Positions 57,203 through 64,000 of a stretch of 64,000 nucleotides of DNA are shown one piece after another. Origin of the DNA: Aquabacterium sp. (GTDB lineage: Bacteria; Pseudomonadota; Gammaproteobacteria; Burkholderiales; Burkholderiaceae_C); assembly GCA_030654395.1 (NCBI GenBank), contig JAURXM010000132.1, positions 62,001 through 126,000 on the forward strand, in the 5' to 3' direction. The notes under the pieces are model-generated. The model did not search any database. It was not told the DNA's origin and saw only the letters and a list, made by a program, of their open reading frames with translations. How positions within the stretch are numbered: position 1 is the stretch's first letter; every line of letters begins with the position of its first letter. The position numbers and the translations under genes are program-made.

Positions 57203-57248
57203 TTGTTGCTCGTTTCAATTCTAATAAATCACAGAGACCGTCATCACC

Positions 57249-60002
57249 ATGAGTCAAAACCTGAAAACCTTGATTTCCAAACTCAACGACACGACCCGTC
57301 GTGCCGCAGAGCGCGCTGCCAGCCTGTGCATGGCGCGTGGCCACTATGAGGTCGATTTGGAGCACTTCATGCTGGCCTTGCTGGAGCAAGATCAAAGCGA
57401 CATGACGGTGCTGTGCCAGCGTTTTGGTGTGTCGCGAACGGCTTTGCAGCGCGACTTGGAAGCGGAGTTAGGTCGCTTCAAAACAGGTAATGGGCGCACG
57501 CCTGTGTTCTCGGCGCATCTGCCTGTGTTGTTGGAGAACGGCTGGTTGATTGCCTCGTTGGCTTCGCACACGGCGCGCATTCGAGGGGGGCACCTCTTGT
57601 TGGCTTTGCTGACTGAGCCCAGCTTGAGTCAGTTGGCTTTCAGGTCATCCAAGTTGTTTGCACAGTTCAGACTGGATGAGCTCAAACACAAATTGGATGA
57701 GTTGACGGTGGGGTCGCAGGAGGCTACGCAGGCCATGCGCGACACTGACGCGCCAATGGATGGTGATCAGGATGATTTGGGTGATGTGGCTGAGTCGCTC
57801 AGTGGCAAGACGCCTGCGCTGGACCAGTTCACGACCAACTTAACTCAGCGTGCCATCTCCGGTCAGGTGGACCCGGTCATTGGCCGTGAGACAGAGATCC
57901 GCCAAGCCATCGATATCTTGATGCGGAGGCGTCAGAATAATCCGATCCTCACGGGCGAGGCGGGTGTGGGTAAAACGGCCGTGGTCGAGGGTTTGGCTTT
58001 GCGTATTGCCTTAGGTGATGTGCCAGAGCCTTTAAAAGGCGTCGCCATTCATGTGCTTGACATGGGGTTGCTGCAAGCAGGGGCATCGGTTAAAGGTGAA
58101 TTTGAGAATCGCCTTAAAAACGTGATCGACGAGGTCAAGAAAAGTCCTCATCCGATCATCTTGTTCATTGATGAAGCCCACACGATGATCGGCGCAGGTG
58201 GCCAAGCGGGTCAAAATGACGCGGCCAACTTGCTCAAGCCGGCCTTGGCTCGTGGCGAGTTGCGCACCATCGCGGCGACCACATGGGGTGAGTACAAAAA
58301 ATACTTTGAGAAGGACGCCGCGTTGGCGCGTCGCTTCCAAGTCATCAAAGTGGAGGAGCCCAGCGAGGAGCTGGCTTGCGCCATGTTGCGTGGCATGGCG
58401 CCATTGATGGAGAAGCACTTTGGTGTGCGCTTGTTTGATGATGCGATTCAAGAAGCCGTGCGCTTGTCTGCGCGCTATATCAGCGGTCGGCAGCTGCCGG
58501 ACAAGGCTGTCAGTGTGTTGGACACCGCTTGTGCGAAGGTGGCTTTGGGGCAAAGTGCCACGCCTGCACGCATTGAGGATGCACGCAAGCAAATCGAGCG
58601 GCTGGACGCTGAATCGACGGCGTTGTTGCGCGAAGTGGCAGTGGGCATGCGCCATGGGGATCGTCTGGATGCGCTGAAGGCTGAGCGCGATGCCGTCTCT
58701 GTGGTGTTGACGGCCGATGAGGCCCGGTGGACGTTCGAGCAGCAACTGGTTCATGACATCCGCGAGCTGCGCGCGAAGCTGGAGCAACAAGCCGGGGGAC
58801 TGTCTAGCGTGATGACGTCGGCGATGACCTCGGCAGATAGCGCAGTCAAGGGTCGCAAAAAAGGCGTGGTGGTGCATGCCAGTGCGGACCATGAATTGTT
58901 GGCCATGAAGCAGGCTGAATTGGCCGCTTTGCAGGGTGAGACACCGTTGGTGCCCATGCAGGTCGATGGCCATGTGGTCGCTGAAATCGTGGCAGCCTGG
59001 ACAGGTATCCCCTTAGGGAAAATGGTCAAAGACGAGATCAAGATGGTGCGCAATTTGCAGGCCACCTTGCAAGAGCGGGTGATCGGGCAAGACCATGCCC
59101 TGGCATCGGTTGCGCAGCGTGTGCGCACAGCGCGGGCCGGGTTGGAGGACCCCAACAAGCCCAAGGGCGTGTTTTTGTTTGTGGGCCCCAGCGGCGTGGG
59201 TAAGACGGAGACCGCGTTGGCCTTGGCTGACATCTTGTATGGCGAGCGTAACCTGATCACCATCAACATGAGTGAGTACCAGGAGGCACACAGCGTCAGC
59301 GGTTTGAAGGGCTCGCCCCCGGGTTACGTTGGCTACGGCGAGGGCGGTGTATTGACCGAAGCCGTGCGTCGCAAGCCATACAGCGTGGTCTTGCTCGATG
59401 AGGTCGAGAAGGCCCACCCGGATGTGCTGGAAATGTTTTTCCAGGTGTTCGACAAGGGGTTGATGGACGATGCGGAGGGGCGCGAGATTGACTTCCGCAA
59501 CACGGTGATCATCCTGACGTCCAATGTGGGCTCACAAGGCATCATGCAGGCTTGTTTTAAGCACGACGAAGCGGCAGGCGGGGCGGTGATGAAGTCGGTG
59601 GCCGAGTTGCCTTGCGCAGATGACTTGGTCGAGGCCTTGAGGCCGACGCTGTACAAAACGTTCAAGCCGGCCTTCATCGGGCGCACGAAGGTGGTGCCTT
59701 ATTACCCCTTGAGTGACGATGTGCTGGTGACCGTGATCAAGCTGAAGTTGGGCCGCATCGCGGCGCGTGTTCAGACCAATCACCAAGCCGTGCTGGAGTA
59801 CGACGACGCGCTGATTGAGTCGGTGCTGGCACGGTGCACCGAAGTGGATACCGGTGCGCGGGCAGTTGACCACATTCTCAATGGCAGTTTGTTGCCTGAG
59901 GTGGCCGACAGCGTGTTGGCGCGGATGGCTGAAGGTCAAGCCATCAGCAAGATCAAGGTGAGTGCGGGCAAGGGCGGTCAGTTCAAGTTCAAGGTGACTT
60001 GA
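57249..60002 (+). CDS. tssH: Type VI secretion ATPase TssH (ClpV)
   Basis: A 917-residue AAA+ disaggregase that dismantles the contracted TssBC sheath. The ClpV N-domain occupies about 1-160. AAA1 has Walker [17 protein letters not shown] (near 236), Walker [16 protein letters not shown] and an Arg finger region ARRFQVI. A middle coiled-coil domain spans about 410-540. AAA2 has Walker [15 protein letters not shown] (near 647) and [15 protein letters not shown]. The C-terminal D2-small domain is complete. It is the last T6SS gene in the window; its final 14 bp overlap the convergent small Cys-cluster gene. Confidence 0.96.
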   Translation: MSQNLKTLISKLNDTTRRAAERAASLCMARGHYEVDLEHFMLALLEQDQSDMTVLCQRFGVSRTALQRDLEAELGRFKTGNGRTPVFSAHLPVLLENGWLIASLASHTARIRGGHLLLALLTEPSLSQLAFRSSKLFAQFRLDELKHKLDELTVGSQEATQAMRDTDAPMDGDQDDLGDVAESLSGKTPALDQFTTNLTQRAISGQVDPVIGRETEIRQAIDILMRRRQNNPILTGEAGVGKTAVVEGLALRIALGDVPEPLKGVAIHVLDMGLLQAGASVKGEFENRLKNVIDEVKKSPHPIILFIDEAHTMIGAGGQAGQNDAANLLKPALARGELRTIAATTWGEYKKYFEKDAALARRFQVIKVEEPSEELACAMLRGMAPLMEKHFGVRLFDDAIQEAVRLSARYISGRQLPDKAVSVLDTACAKVALGQSATPARIEDARKQIERLDAESTALLREVAVGMRHGDRLDALKAERDAVSVVLTADEARWTFEQQLVHDIRELRAKLEQQAGGLSSVMTSAMTSADSAVKGRKKGVVVHASADHELLAMKQAELAALQGETPLVPMQVDGHVVAEIVAAWTGIPLGKMVKDEIKMVRNLQATLQERVIGQDHALASVAQRVRTARAGLEDPNKPKGVFLFVGPSGVGKTETALALADILYGERNLITINMSEYQEAHSVSGLKGSPPGYVGYGEGGVLTEAVRRKPYSVVLLDEVEKAHPDVLEMFFQVFDKGLMDDAEGREIDFRNTVIILTSNVGSQGIMQACFKHDEAAGGAVMKSVAELPCADDLVEALRPTLYKTFKPAFIGRTKVVPYYPLSDDVLVTVIKLKLGRIAARVQTNHQAVLEYDDALIESVLARCTEVDTGARAVDHILNGSLLPEVADSVLARMAEGQAISKIKVSAGKGGQFKFKVT

Positions 60003-60210
60003 AGTCAGACAGCAGCAGCAGGGCTTCGTCGCGCCAATACAGGGCTGCGGCGTAATAGCCCTCCCAAACGCAGCCATTGCAGCCACGCCCACAGCAGCTT
60101 GTGGGCTCAGGTGGTGGTGCCCTGAGCGTCACACCATGCGATTGCGCCATAGATTGCAGCACCTGATACATATCGCGTGCTGATTGGACGTCGGTTAAAG
60201 CAAACTCCAT
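59989..60210 (-). CDS. Oxidoreductase-like domain small protein
   Basis: A 73-residue protein from ATG 60210, or 91 residues from TTG 60264. Its core is TSCCGRGCNGCVWEGYYAAA, a C-C-x2-C-x2-C cluster followed by conserved aromatic residues, matching the short 'oxidoreductase-like, N-terminal' family (PF09791 type). The four Cys probably bind zinc or an Fe-S cluster. Function is not established. It overlaps the tssH 3' end by 14 bp on the opposite strand and is not evidently part of the T6SS. Confidence 0.75.
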   Translation of the reverse strand: MEFALTDVQSARDMYQVLQSMAQSHGVTLRAPPPEPTSCCGRGCNGCVWEGYYAAALYWRDEALLLLSDFKSP

Positions 60211-60357
60211 GGCGGGGTGATTTCGCGTTTCTCTGCCAAATAACGTGACATTGTTGCGTGCCAAGATACGGCGGTTGGCATTTTACCTAGCTTGTTGGCA
60301 CCTGATGTCAAGCGTTATCGCGCAAAATGGACTATCTTTTGCGTTGTGTGATGCAGC

Positions 60358-63303
60358 ATGGTGCTTGGTATGCGTTTGATGTTTTTAAGACTCGTTCGCC
60401 CGGTTTTGTTGTGGGCTGTGCTTTGCAGTCTGACCAACGTCAGTTGGGCCTTTTGCTGTGGTACCTACAACTGGACGTTTGCCGCACGCTGGAACGAGGT
60501 GACACGTTCGACTTCAGGTGGTGTGACGACTTACCCAGAAGAGTTCTATCCGTACAAAGAATACGACGTCCGACCACACCAGCAGTTGCGGTCCATGTTC
60601 CCCGGTGCGATCGTGGGCAATGGCAATAACAAAGCGACCAGCGACAACCTGTGGATTGAGTTGCTGCAGTCTAAGCAGCTGTATGGCAACTCAACCAGCC
60701 GCACCCGTGGCCGAGATGTTTCAGAGGATTGGGATCTCCAATTCATCGACCCCAGTGACACAAGCAAGCTCCATTGGTTCAATTGGTATGTCGACAATAC
60801 GTGGATTTTGTACGTTGATACTTGGAGCTACCCTGTTGTGATGGCTAACGGACCGCATGCCGGAGAGTCATGGGTGGGTAACAATGATTTGTTGGCCATG
60901 GGTGACAACAAATCAGTCTGGATTGATGTTGATGGTTCCTTGAGTTTTTATCATATGGGCGTGTGGGGGCTGATCGATTACGACCCAACCAATACGACGT
61001 TCACGGGCGGTGACTGGGCGGGGCAAACTGTACGCAGCAAGCTGTCGATGATGATTGGCTATGAGTCCTCACCATCAGATTGGGGGGCGCTCTACTTCTT
61101 GGAAGGCGCGAGCACGCTGCGTGTATTCGATCGCAATTTGAATTTCGTCCGCAAGGAGACATTCAAGTTTGGGCCAGGCGATTTGAGCGCCTACACCTTG
61201 GGCGATGTGGTTGATGACTTGGTGCCGGGGTACACCTACGTGGGCTGGGATTGGGGCCCCATCATCGTGGGTGTGACATCGGTCAGGCCCAATATGAACA
61301 AACTGCATCACATCGAGTTGAGCAGTTCATCGTCTTCTGGCCTCACGTGTACGCCCAACACGTTCACGATCAAGGCCTGTCAGGATGCGGCTTGTAGCAC
61401 GCCCTACACCACGGGTTTGACGGGTACATTGTCCTTAGCTGGCTCTGGCGCTACGGTCAACTTCCCCTCGGGATCGGGTTTCACGATTTCACCCGGTAAT
61501 TCGCAGACCACATTGACGGCGCAGGTCACCACGGTGCCCTCGGCGGGTTACGTGGTAGCAGGTTTGACGGGGCTGTCCATCACGCCCACGGGTTCGCCTA
61601 CGGTTTACTGCGGCATGGGTACATCGGCTGTCAGTGGGGGCAGTTGCAACTTCACGGTCAACAGTTCTGGTTTGCTGTTTTCAATCGCCAACCATGTGTC
61701 AGAGGTCTCGCAAGCGGTGACCGTGACAGCGGTCAAATCGTCGGATAACACGGCCGTTTGTGTGCCTGCGTTTGCCAGCGTCAGCAAGAACGTGACTTTT
61801 GCCTGCTCATACAGCAACCCCGCTACGGGAACTTTGCCGGTGCGGGTGGGTGGCGTGGCCTTGAATGCGGCCAACAGCACAGCAGCCGCTTGTGATGCGA
61901 GTGGGCGCGCTGTCAGTTTGAGTTTTAACGCCAGCGGTGTAGCCAGCACCACGGTGCAGTATGCCGACGTGGGGCAGATAGCCGTGACGGGTAAATACAC
62001 CGGTGTATCAGGGGCCGATGCGGGTTTGATCATGACGGGGTCGGCATCGGCCATCGTGGCGCCCAAATCGTTTGCCGTTGCCGTGACCACGGCATCACCG
62101 ATTGCCGCAGGTGCTGATTTTTCGGCAACGGTGACAGCGAAGAACAACGCTGGCAGTGCCACGCCCAATTTTGGCAAAGAGACTGCGCCGCAAACCCCCA
62201 CGTTGACCTTCAGCAAGGCCAGCCCAACCGGTACAGGCGCCCAAAATGGTGTGTTTGCGGGCAGCTTTGGTGCTTTCACGGGGGGCGTGGCGACGGCCAG
62301 CAACCTGAAGTGGAGTGAGGTCGGGACGGCTGACTTGAACTTGGCTTTGAGCAGCTACTTGGGGTCAGGTATGTCGGTGTCCGGTAGCACGGGCACGACG
62401 GGACTGGCAGGGCGCTTCATCCCGCATCACTTCAATGTCACTGCGCCGAGCACGTGTGGCGCCTTCACCTATGGCGGGCAGCCTTTTGCGCTGACGGTCA
62501 CGGCGGTCAATGCGACCGAGGGCACGACAGCCAACTACGATGGCTCAGGGGCGACATCACCGAACATGGCCAAGGATGTCACCATCAGCGTCACCAATGG
62601 CGGAACAGGTACGGTCAGCAACAATGGCGACCTGTTTTGGAGTGCCTTTAAGAGTGGGGAAGCCAAGACCTCGGTGCTCTCGTTCAACTTTGCGGCGAAG
62701 CTGACGGCGCCATTGGTTGGGGGGAAAGTACGTGCCACTGAGAAAGCATCAGCAGGCGGAGATGGTGTGTCTTCGAGTGGCTACGATGCGACCATGTCGT
62801 TCCGAAGCGGCCGTCTGAAAGTGTCCAATTCGTTTGGCTCCGAGAAAAGCAACTTGTTGGTGCCCGTTCAGGCGCAGTACTGGAATGGCAAGGCGTGGGT
62901 GATCAACAGCTTGGATGGTTGCACCAGCTTGACTGCGGCTTCGGTGGTATTGGCCCGTTACTACGACTACAAAGGCGCATCGACCTCTGCGTGGACGAGT
63001 ACGCCGTCAGCCGTGACGATCAGCGGCGGTAATGGCACATTGACTTTGACAGCGCCTAGCCCGGCTGGTGTTGGTAGTTTGGATTTCTCCTTCAACCTAG
63101 GGGGTACATCAACGGGGCAATCGTGCTTGAGCAGTCAGCCAAGCAGCACGGGCGCCAATCTCAGTTGGTTGCGTGCACAAAACGGTTCAACCAACGGCTG
63201 TACAGGGGTGTCTACCTATGACCGCGATCCCTCAGCAAGGGCCACGTTTGGTGTCTACGCCCCTGAGACGAAAAAAATGGTCTTCACGCGCGACATCTAC
63301 TAG
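60358..63303 (+). CDS. MshQ-like secreted protein with DUF6701 domain
   Basis: A 981-residue exported protein with a signal peptide (about 5-31, ending TNVSWA). Residues about 32-320 are Trp/Tyr-rich, begin FCCGTYNW and match no domain I recognise. From about 325 the chain follows MshQ-type proteins: SGLTCTPNTFTIKACQDAAC, several Ig-like beta repeats, then RFIPHHFNVTAPSTCGAFTY, SFRSGRLKVSNSFGSE, VQAQYWNGKAWVINSLDGCT and a C-terminus ATFGVYAPETKKMVFTRDIY. Many Ser/Thr/Gly residues and paired Cys suggest a surface or pilus-associated protein. MshQ genes normally end MSHA pilus operons; no pilin gene is in this window. The start could be ATG 60370 or 60379. Confidence 0.8.
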   Translation: MVLGMRLMFLRLVRPVLLWAVLCSLTNVSWAFCCGTYNWTFAARWNEVTRSTSGGVTTYPEEFYPYKEYDVRPHQQLRSMFPGAIVGNGNNKATSDNLWIELLQSKQLYGNSTSRTRGRDVSEDWDLQFIDPSDTSKLHWFNWYVDNTWILYVDTWSYPVVMANGPHAGESWVGNNDLLAMGDNKSVWIDVDGSLSFYHMGVWGLIDYDPTNTTFTGGDWAGQTVRSKLSMMIGYESSPSDWGALYFLEGASTLRVFDRNLNFVRKETFKFGPGDLSAYTLGDVVDDLVPGYTYVGWDWGPIIVGVTSVRPNMNKLHHIELSSSSSSGLTCTPNTFTIKACQDAACSTPYTTGLTGTLSLAGSGATVNFPSGSGFTISPGNSQTTLTAQVTTVPSAGYVVAGLTGLSITPTGSPTVYCGMGTSAVSGGSCNFTVNSSGLLFSIANHVSEVSQAVTVTAVKSSDNTAVCVPAFASVSKNVTFACSYSNPATGTLPVRVGGVALNAANSTAAACDASGRAVSLSFNASGVASTTVQYADVGQIAVTGKYTGVSGADAGLIMTGSASAIVAPKSFAVAVTTASPIAAGADFSATVTAKNNAGSATPNFGKETAPQTPTLTFSKASPTGTGAQNGVFAGSFGAFTGGVATASNLKWSEVGTADLNLALSSYLGSGMSVSGSTGTTGLAGRFIPHHFNVTAPSTCGAFTYGGQPFALTVTAVNATEGTTANYDGSGATSPNMAKDVTISVTNGGTGTVSNNGDLFWSAFKSGEAKTSVLSFNFAAKLTAPLVGGKVRATEKASAGGDGVSSSGYDATMSFRSGRLKVSNSFGSEKSNLLVPVQAQYWNGKAWVINSLDGCTSLTAASVVLARYYDYKGASTSAWTSTPSAVTISGGNGTLTLTAPSPAGVGSLDFSFNLGGTSTGQSCLSSQPSSTGANLSWLRAQNGSTNGCTGVSTYDRDPSARATFGVYAPETKKMVFTRDIY

Positions 63304-63350
63304 CACAGGCAGGCGTCAAATGCCCCCGTGAGTCGTGGCATAGTGCCTAG

Positions 63351-64000
63351 GTGACTCACCCCTCTCAAGATCCTGTTTTAAGCTCCCCGGTTGACGGGCC
63401 CATGTTGGCTGTTTACGGCAGGGCGGTGACGTGGCGCATCTTGATCCTGACGGGCGTGGCCTTGCTGCTTTTGATGAGCGTGTTGGCGGCCTCTGCCGCT
63501 TGGTGGGCGTGGCAAAATTTGGCGGCCCAGGTGGTGCTCAAGGAGCAGCAAGCCGATATCCTCTTGCCCAAAGAGCTGTCGGTGTTGGCGTCGGTTAACC
63601 GCAATGTCCAGATCAAGGTTGATCAGACCCTGCCCGTGAGGGTGCCGATCAACCAAACCTTGTCGATCCCCATTGAGGACACGATCCCGATCAAGGTCAG
63701 CGTCGATACGATCGTGCCCATTCAGATCGATGTGCCGATTTCTCATACAGTGAAGATCGACCAGTTGATTGACGTGGATACCGAGGTGAAGACACGTGTG
63801 TTGGGCATTTCGATGACCTTGCCGATCAAGGGGCTCATACCGGTCAAGGCCGATGTGCCCATCGACATGGTCATCGCTGTGCGCAAGCAACTGCCACTGG
63901 CCTTGGTGACATCAGCCAATGTGAAACTGACCGAGCCCTTGCGCGTCAAGATCGACACGGTGGTCGAGGCGCAGGTGCCGATACACGAAGCCATGTCTGT
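63351..64000 (+). CDS. Membrane-anchored periodic periplasmic protein (partial)
   Basis: An open frame from GTG 63351 runs off the right edge (216 residues seen). After about 25 residues there is one TM helix (about 28-52, ILILTGVALLLLMSVLAAS). The rest is predicted periplasmic and strikingly regular, with V/I-x-V/I-P-I or V-D-x-x-V-P units every 10-14 residues (VPINQTLSIPIEDTIPIKVS; TIVPIQIDVPISHTVKID). This looks like a beta-strand repeat. Similar hypothetical proteins occur in Burkholderiales; no function is known. It starts 47 bp after the MshQ-like gene and is probably co-transcribed with it. Confidence 0.72.
   Translation, partial: MTHPSQDPVLSSPVDGPMLAVYGRAVTWRILILTGVALLLLMSVLAASAAWWAWQNLAAQVVLKEQQADILLPKELSVLASVNRNVQIKVDQTLPVRVPINQTLSIPIEDTIPIKVSVDTIVPIQIDVPISHTVKIDQLIDVDTEVKTRVLGISMTLPIKGLIPVKADVPIDMVIAVRKQLPLALVTSANVKLTEPLRVKIDTVVEAQVPIHEAMS

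Noticed and set aside
58032..58973. 313-residue open frame antisense to tssH
   Set aside because: Shadow of the ClpV AAA1 and middle domains; no motif, no ribosome-binding site.
61605..62303. 232-residue Ala/Pro/Val-rich open frame antisense to the MshQ-like gene
   Set aside because: Composition follows from the Thr/Gly/Ser-rich gene on the plus strand; no signal peptide or domain.

Overview
This is about 64 kb of a betaproteobacterial chromosome, most likely order Burkholderiales and family Comamonadaceae. The placement rests on gene order and protein type (thiD-hemL-mpl, yqgE-ruvX-pyrR-pyrB-pyrC'-plsC, rubredoxin-pilG-pilH-pilI-pilJ-chpA, rpmB-rpmG, and a giant DUF3683 FAD/Fe-S protein). 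I did not identify a genus. There are no rRNA or tRNA genes, IS elements, phage genes or CRISPR arrays, and coding density is high. Several start sites sit inside longer open frames and were set by Shine-Dalgarno sites and family N-termini.

Layout. 1-2.2 kb: tail of a Cache-domain protein, then a chemoreceptor, facing a HIT hydrolase. 2.2-11 kb: housekeeping metabolism (FAD/Fe-S dehydrogenase, glycerophosphodiesterase, Mpl, HemL, ThiD). 11-22 kb: rubredoxin and the type IV pilus chemosensory (Pil-Chp) locus, ending in a 2031-aa ChpA kinase and a diguanylate cyclase. 22-28 kb: photolyase, then a tightly coupled yqgE-ruvX-pyrR-pyrB-pyrC'-plsC operon in which the dihydroorotase has lost its metal ligands. 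28-31.7 kb: an outer-membrane barrel protein, a small secreted phosphate-binding-like protein and a fatty-acid desaturase.

31.9-37 kb holds the most unusual system: a membrane-anchored CheA-like kinase without a CheW-type domain, a miniature one-TM receptor with a changed signalling tip, a CheX-like phosphatase, a second CheX-like domain fused to a receiver that has lost its phospho-acceptor, and a stand-alone CheY. Both CheX proteins end in the same hexapeptide (GELELF), and the diguanylate cyclase next to ChpA ends in GDVELF. This suggests a shared docking tail linking the two signalling loci.

37-47 kb: FabI, rpmB-rpmG behind a near-consensus sigma-70 promoter, TrxB, a Crp/Fnr regulator, FtsK, LolA, an RhlE-type RNA helicase with a predicted ~340-nt leader and a repetitive GDRPSFG tail, and RarA. 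47-60 kb: a type VI secretion locus, tssJ-tssK-tssL diverging from a TPR lipoprotein-tssB-tssC-hcp-tssE-tssF-tssG-tssH. tssM, tssA and vgrG are not in the window. 60-64 kb: a small cysteine-cluster protein, an MshQ/DUF6701-like secreted protein with an unrecognised N-terminal region, and a truncated membrane-anchored protein with a periodic VPI-type periplasmic repeat.

All functional calls come from motifs and family resemblance read by eye; no database search was run.
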